A DNA stretch of 34,949 bases from Halomonas sp. ML-15 (GTDB lineage Bacteria; Pseudomonadota; Gammaproteobacteria; Pseudomonadales; Halomonadaceae). Both the position numbers and the translations under genes were made by a program. Of the stretch, positions 34,841 to 34,949 are shown in pieces (the stretch's first letter is position 1; every line of letters begins with the position of its first letter). The notes under the pieces are model-generated. The model made no database searches and was not told where the DNA came from. It worked only from the letters and a program-made list of their open reading frames with translations. Location: the NCBI RefSeq assembly GCF_014779595.1, contig NZ_JACXZT010000011.1, positions 1-34,949 of the forward strand, written 5' to 3'.

Positions 34841-34949
34841 CTAGGTTTTGTACGAAAAGTCGGCACGTAGGCAACGATCTATGCAAGCCAGGCATACCAT
34901 GGCGCGAAAGCTGCGGGCCAGCTTGTCATAGCGCGTGGCGATTCGCCGT
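34841..34949 (-). CDS. IS5-family transposase, C-terminal end (runs off the window)
   Basis: Reading the minus strand inward from the window edge gives RRIATRYDKLARSFRAMVCL, then ACIDRCLRADFSYKT and TAG at 34841-34843. The RRIATRYDKLAR motif is the conserved C-terminal end of IS5-type (IS427-like) DDE transposases. Only the last 36 codons are inside the window. The IS end should lie within the ~16 bases between this stop and the stop of the immunity gene. Confidence 0.85.
   Translation of the reverse strand, partial: RRIATRYDKLARSFRAMVCLACIDRCLRADFSYKT

Overview
The window reads as a chromosome segment of a moderately high-GC gammaproteobacterium. The proteins and mix of catabolic genes look most like Halomonadaceae (Halomonas and relatives). 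That assignment is inference from recalled protein similarity; no rRNA or other marker is present.

Region 1 (1-7306) is an accessory island of compositionally mixed, partly AT-rich, mostly unrecognised genes. It holds a possible nuclease-fold protein (110-1189) overlapping a 59-codon gene, and a protein with a HEPN-like RNRVNH motif split by a frame change exactly at an A AAA AAG heptamer (1371-2245). It also holds an HNH-type zinc protein (2626-3366), a membrane-anchored protein (3455-4069), a compact tyrosine recombinase on the minus strand (4207-4827), an overlapping two-gene module sharing a GG[DE]xSxNxQ motif (4986-6267) and an orphan gene behind a G10 tract (6466-7182). Three of these genes end inside the first box of attC-like hairpin sites, as integron cassette genes do. 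No integron integrase (IntI) is visible, so the layout resembles an attC cluster without an integrase (CALIN). A related ~35-45 nt element recurs four times, and the flanks of the recombinase element recur upstream of the HNH gene with the recombinase gene missing.

Region 2 (7307-8983) is a complete IS1182-family insertion sequence with 16-bp terminal inverted repeats, flanked by GGCC on both sides. It has landed in one copy of the recurring element.

Region 3 (9062-15977) is a LysR regulator divergent from a tightly overlapping operon: PxpA (LamB/YcsF), biotin carboxyl carrier protein, biotin carboxylase, PxpB and PxpC, followed by an NCS1-type permease. This combines 5-oxoprolinase-type subunits with a biotin-dependent carboxylation module. 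It probably imports and opens a lactam, cyclic amide or urea-like compound.

Region 4 (16313-20790) holds a small cupin, a 5'-truncated monooxygenase-domain remnant, a TauE/SafE exporter, a Kef/YbaL-type cation:proton antiporter whose stop overlaps that of a convergent PII-like gene, and an azoreductase remnant.

Region 5 (20824-27057) is aromatic catabolism. A LysR regulator is divergent from benzoylformate decarboxylase (mdlC) with all catalytic residues. Next come a TRAP periplasmic binding protein without membrane subunits, a PcaQ-type LysR regulator, a near-perfect PcaQ operator directly after its stop codon, and protocatechuate 3,4-dioxygenase pcaHG, closed by a strong intrinsic terminator. 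Together they suggest use of (4-hydroxy)mandelate or benzoylformate feeding the protocatechuate branch of the beta-ketoadipate pathway.

Region 6 (27195-34824) is a type VI secretion VgrG island: VgrG, DUF4123 adaptor, a large VasX/BTH_I2691-like effector with hydrophobic C-terminal segments, and a two-TM probable immunity protein. The 3' end of an IS5-type transposase gene closes the window.
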